A stretch of DNA of 25,629 nucleotides from Phycisphaerales bacterium (GTDB lineage Bacteria > Planctomycetota > Phycisphaerae > Sedimentisphaerales > Anaerohalosphaeraceae): NCBI GenBank assembly GCA_011053245.1, contig DRGS01000193.1:1-25629 (forward strand), in the 5' to 3' direction. The position numbers and the translations under genes were made by a program. How positions within the stretch are numbered: the stretch's first letter is position 1; every line of letters begins with the position of its first letter. Below are positions 22,710 to 25,629 of this stretch, piece by piece. The notes under the pieces were generated by a model, which saw nothing but the letters and a program-made list of their open reading frames with translations, made no database searches and was not told the origin of the DNA.

Positions 22710-23504
22710 TTAGAAGCTGAGTGCGTAAGAGATACCTGTCCAGAGTTCATTCTGGGTATTTACAGAGTCATCCATTGAGATCTGGTAGAAGATACCAGGG
22801 GTGAGGGTCCCGCTGCCTATCCCATCGAACGAAGTCGAGAGACCAAATGTTGTATGGGACCAATCATGATCTACGTTAGCCCTACCCGCATCGTCATTGT
22901 ACGTCAGATCCCAGCTAAAGCTGACAGGATTTTCCAGGCAATCAACTTCGATATCTTTGTTGATCCCAAAGACATGAATGAAACCTTCGATGTCCCTGTT
23001 GGCTCCGCCGCCTTCTGCGCTCCAGATATAGACAATTGTATAACTTGGAACCGTACCAAACGGACAGATTTCCGGCCAGGAGAAACCGATATTGAATTCC
23101 TGCTGATCGGCGTCATTTGAAGCGACATCGGGGAAGTCATAGTAGATATAACTTGCGGCATAATCCGTCTGCGTTGCCTGACCTTCACAGAGCGAATTGC
23201 TGTATGTGACGGCATAGTTAAACTCTTCGGCATCAACGGTACTAAGGCTGCCGCCATTCTTGCTTGAACCTGCGGTGGAATACCATACACTGGCGCTCCA
23301 ACCGCTATCGAACAGGTCGAAATTTACACTCGGCTGGAATGCGGCCTTGTCATCCAGAAGATCAAAACCACGCCAGAGGTACTTACTTACCCATGTAAAA
23401 TCTACCTCAATGCCAAGATCGCCGGAGGCGGTTTCTACGGCACTTGCAACACCTGCGGCCACAAACAAAACTAAAGCGGCCAATAACAACATTTCTTTCT
23501 TCAT
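22710..23504 (-). CDS. TorF-type outer-membrane beta-barrel (putative porin)
   Basis: A 264-residue exported protein. The ATG at 23502-23504 has AAGGAG seven bases upstream; a longer reading from 23528 does not. Signal peptide: MKKEMLLLAALVLFVAAGVASA, cleaved before VETASG. The mature part is a run of amphipathic strands with alternating hydrophobic residues and many aromatics. FTWVSKYLWRGFDL followed by AAFQPSVNFDL is the opening typical of the TorF/TIGR02001 porin-like family. It ends in ISYALSF, with the terminal Phe used by the BAM complex to recognise barrels. Three to four Cys pairs (CEG, CPF, CLE) may be disulphide-bonded. Substrate unknown. It is a monocistronic unit with a strong terminator. 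Confidence 0.85.
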   Translation of the reverse strand: MKKEMLLLAALVLFVAAGVASAVETASGDLGIEVDFTWVSKYLWRGFDLLDDKAAFQPSVNFDLFDSGWSASVWYSTAGSSKNGGSLSTVDAEEFNYAVTYSNSLCEGQATQTDYAASYIYYDFPDVASNDADQQEFNIGFSWPEICPFGTVPSYTIVYIWSAEGGGANRDIEGFIHVFGINKDIEVDCLENPVSFSWDLTYNDDAGRANVDHDWSHTTFGLSTSFDGIGSGTLTPGIFYQISMDDSVNTQNELWTGISYALSF

Positions 23505-23718
23505 TTTGAGCTCCTTTTTCCTTTTCAACTAAATCGTTAAATACATTACAATTCTCACAGACATTTCAAAAATCATTCTAACCCCGAATATATGAATATG
23601 GTCATTCCTAAAACCATGCTGTTAGGAAGTTTATCGGCATTATCGAGCAATGCAAACAAAAAATTCTGTTTTTTTGCAAGATTGAAAAAAAAATCGCTTA
23701 TATAGTCGTAAAAACGAC

Positions 23719-23793
23719 ATGTGGGCCGGAAAATTTACTCTTGATATAGAAACCGAGGGCAATGCAGTGGAAAATACAGGAGAAATAAAATGA
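23719..23793 (+). CDS. Very small ORF, possibly a gene fragment
   Basis: An ATG at 23719 opens 24 codons (MWAGKFTLDIETEGNAVENT, then GEIK) ending in TGA that overlaps the next ATG (ATGA at 23790-23793); AGGAG lies just before that second ATG, which would encode only ten residues across the folC end. A GTCGT/ACGAC hairpin (23705-23718) abuts the first ATG, and there is no clear ribosome-binding site. It may be a decayed gene or chance. The rest of 23505-23796 is A/T-rich and holds the porin's upstream region; I see no strong promoter there. Confidence 0.2.
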   Translation: MWAGKFTLDIETEGNAVENTGEIK

Positions 23794-23796
23794 AGA

Positions 23797-25221
23797 TCAG
23801 CTTACCTGAAACTGTTCCTTAGCCTGACCGACAAGGTAAAAGCTCCCCGTAATGCAGATGAGATCCTCTCTACTGACAGCGCCACTTGCGGTCTTTACGG
23901 CTTCCTTGATCGTTATGGCGGTCTGGCACATCTTGCCGCATATCTCAGTGTACATCTCAGCCAGATCTTGCGGATCCATGGCTTTTGGCGAGTTGCTCCT
24001 CGTAAAGATCACCTTGTCAGCACCGTACCTGAGTTGTTCAAGCATGCCGCGAACATCCTTATCTTTATTGCAACCGAAAACTACGATCATCGAATCGTAA
24101 GGTACATGCTGGCCGATGGCGTACATCAGTGCCCGGACACTCGAAGCATTGTGGGCGGCATCGACGAGGATCCTTGGGTACTCGGAGATAATTTCCATTC
24201 TGCCCGGCAGCGATATACCCTGCAAGCCTTCAATGGCTCGTTCGTCGTCAATATCATAGCCCTGAGTCTTCAATTTGTCTAACATCGCAAGGGCCAAACC
24301 GCAGTTGATCGCTTGATGTTCGCCCGGTAGAGGTACTTTCAAATGCTCAAACGTGCTTGTTGGCGTAGTAAGGCAAACTCTTGTATGGGGGCCGTGTTCC
24401 CGTGAGGACTCGAAGCGAGATGAAAAATCGATGTCATGTCCCGTAACGTGCATGGGTGCCTTAACTTTGAGAGCCTGCTGCTTCAGCATCTTCATCGCTT
24501 CGGGTTCCTGATGTACGGTGATGACAGGTATACCCTTTTTGATGACGCCTGCTTTTTCCTTTGCGATAAGGTCTATCGTCGCGCCAAGCAGATCCTGATG
24601 GTCAATGCTTATGCTCGTAATACCGACCAATGACGGTGTAATGACATTTGTACTGTCGAGCCTGCCGCCCAAACCGGTTTCAATAATTGCGATATCCACT
24701 TTCTTATCGACAAAGTGCATAAAAGAAAGAGCGGTCATTATCTCAAAGAAGGTCGGAGCATTGTCATTAGCGGACATCTTCTCGATCACTTTATGGACAC
24801 GATTGATCAGGCCTAACATTTCACTTGAAGTGATCAGGCAGGAATCAACCGCGATCCGCTCATGGAGTGTCGTTACATGCGGGGAAGTGTACAGGCCAAC
24901 CCTGTAGCCGTTGGCTTCGAGCATCTTGCCTAACATAGTGGCTGTTGAGCCTTTACCTTTGGTCCCGGCGATATGTACGGTCACTATCTTCTCGTGTGGA
25001 TCCCCCAGATCCTTAAGCAGGTTTTCCATACGCCCAAGATCGAACGCCGTAACATTATAGCGCAGCTTCCGCTGTCGCTCATAGTCAGTTTTATCGAACA
25101 GGTACCGCAGTGCTTTGCTATATGTCTTAAAAGCTCTTTTGTTCTTTACCTTACTGATGGAGGAGGTCTTTTTTTTAGCCCTTGCAGGGCTTTTCTTAAC
25201 TGCTTTCGCTCGAATTGCCAT
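23797..25221 (-). CDS. folC: Folylpolyglutamate/dihydrofolate synthase
   Basis: A 474-residue Mur-ligase-fold enzyme that adds glutamate to folates and, in bifunctional forms, to dihydropteroate. Signature features: P-loop HIAGTKGKGSTATML (83-97), LYTSPHVTTLHERIAVD (110-126), ETGLGGRLDSTNVI (181-194), ISIDHQDLLG and EKAGVIKKGIP, then PLPGEHQAINCGLAL and ILVDAAHNASSVRAL in the C-terminal half. About 30 residues rich in Lys, Ala and Ser (AKAVKKSPARAKKK) extend the N-terminus beyond the usual start and have no known role. The extension is probably real because the promoter -10 lies eight bases before this ATG; no ribosome-binding site is seen, so the mRNA looks leaderless. Confidence 0.95.
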   Translation of the reverse strand: MAIRAKAVKKSPARAKKKTSSISKVKNKRAFKTYSKALRYLFDKTDYERQRKLRYNVTAFDLGRMENLLKDLGDPHEKIVTVHIAGTKGKGSTATMLGKMLEANGYRVGLYTSPHVTTLHERIAVDSCLITSSEMLGLINRVHKVIEKMSANDNAPTFFEIMTALSFMHFVDKKVDIAIIETGLGGRLDSTNVITPSLVGITSISIDHQDLLGATIDLIAKEKAGVIKKGIPVITVHQEPEAMKMLKQQALKVKAPMHVTGHDIDFSSRFESSREHGPHTRVCLTTPTSTFEHLKVPLPGEHQAINCGLALAMLDKLKTQGYDIDDERAIEGLQGISLPGRMEIISEYPRILVDAAHNASSVRALMYAIGQHVPYDSMIVVFGCNKDKDVRGMLEQLRYGADKVIFTRSNSPKAMDPQDLAEMYTEICGKMCQTAITIKEAVKTASGAVSREDLICITGSFYLVGQAKEQFQVS

Positions 25222-25229
25222 ATATCACT

Positions 25230-25258
25230 ATAATAGCATAATGAAATCGGTTCGTCAA
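25230..25258 (-). promoter_or_regulatory. Promoter of folC, leaderless geometry
   Basis: Minus strand TTGACG (25253-25258), 17-base spacer ending in TGC, then TATTAT (25230-25235), an extended -10. The ATG follows after eight bases. Confidence 0.7.
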
Positions 25259-25416
25259 CCCTAAGTAGTATAATAAAAGTATGATAACCCGGGTCCGGAA
25301 AACCACCCTGATCGTAACGCCTTATTTGACAAATACTTAAGCGACGAAATCTCTGCAACCTTTTTTTTAAAAATATATCTCTATAAGCAAAGATAAGTCA
25401 TAAAATAAGCTGTTCT

Positions 25417-25422
25417 TATAAT
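25417..25422 (+). promoter_or_regulatory. -10 box of the right-edge gene
   Basis: TATAAT with no clear -35, about 23 bases before the ATG at 25445; AAGGA (25427-25431) lies between. Confidence 0.35.
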
Positions 25423-25444
25423 CCACAAGGATTTGACTCTGCAA

Positions 25445-25629
25445 ATGGCAATTTCGCAACACCTTGCTGGTTTATTACAACGCCGTCATTTAGCCGTCGC
25501 CCAACTACCTCCTTTCGAATCGCATCTGGACCTTACGAGCGATCAGGCGATCGCCTTGAATAATTTCATCGAAAAAACGGTTTATAACAACGGTTTGCGA
25601 GATAGTACCATTCCGCGGCGCAGCGATAA
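25445..25629 (+). CDS. Unidentified protein, 5' part only
   Basis: The frame from ATG 25445 is open to the right edge (61 full codons). It begins MAISQHLAGLLQRRHLAVAQ and continues as a mixed helical sequence (LTSDQAIALNNFIEKTVYNN) with no signal peptide or membrane helix. I do not recognise the family. AAGGA is 13 bases before the ATG, a long spacing; a TTG at 25433 is a possible earlier start in the same frame but too close to that site. The gene diverges from folC, with about 220 bases between them. Confidence 0.55.
   Translation, partial: MAISQHLAGLLQRRHLAVAQLPPFESHLDLTSDQAIALNNFIEKTVYNNGLRDSTIPRRSD

Overview
The window looks like chromosomal DNA of a Gram-negative-type bacterium, most likely a planctomycete of the Phycisphaerae (inference, moderate confidence). 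Reasons: three lipoprotein signal sequences, an outer-membrane barrel ending in Phe and an MCE lipid-transport protein; a thiE fused to a ThiD2-like domain; CbiM fused to a PDGLE domain; a GxxExxY gene with CACGAAG-rich flanks; and a low-complexity Asn/Lys/Thr ORF of a kind I recall from planctomycete genomes. Base composition is moderate and promoters are close to the sigma-70 consensus. I see no rRNA, tRNA, CRISPR array, prophage or transposase.

Layout. 1-2.2 kb (-): two tandem paralogous lipoproteins, the first cut by the window edge, then a MarR regulator. 2.2-2.5 kb: divergent promoters around nested hairpins. 2.5-8.1 kb (+): a long helical lipoprotein, a CPA2-type antiporter with CBS domains, a structured 350-base gap, then rnpA, a MerR-type HTH protein and an MCE protein packed tightly. 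8.1-11.3 kb (-): PadR regulator overlapping a 956-residue SdpI/HAAS/CARDB membrane protein, a probable membrane-coupled one-component circuit. 11.5-12.8 kb (+): a consensus promoter with an operator-like palindrome at its start site, a low-complexity ORF and a LexA-like self-cleaving repressor. 12.8-15.7 kb (-): cobalt/nickel ECF transporter genes cbiM-cbiQ-cbiO, preceded by a gene for an exported protein whose tail is 45 aspartates. 15.9-17.3 kb (-): trpC, a gene remnant, and a GxxExxY pseudogene between 36-base inverted repeats. 17.4-20.3 kb (-): smpB with DUF1844, two small membrane proteins, and a pterin-dependent methyltransferase. 20.3-20.8 kb: non-coding, with DnaA-box-like sequences. 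20.8-25.2 kb (-): thiE, a response regulator, a porin with a clear terminator, and folC. The right edge cuts a + strand gene.

The most notable points are the polyaspartate protein beside a divalent-metal importer whose ATPase lacks the H-loop histidine; the PadR-SdpI-HAAS-CARDB circuit; the GxxExxY element with a stop inside its signature motif; and four genes (smpB, thiE, response regulator, folC) that look leaderless, each with a -10 box 7-8 bases before the start codon and no Shine-Dalgarno sequence.
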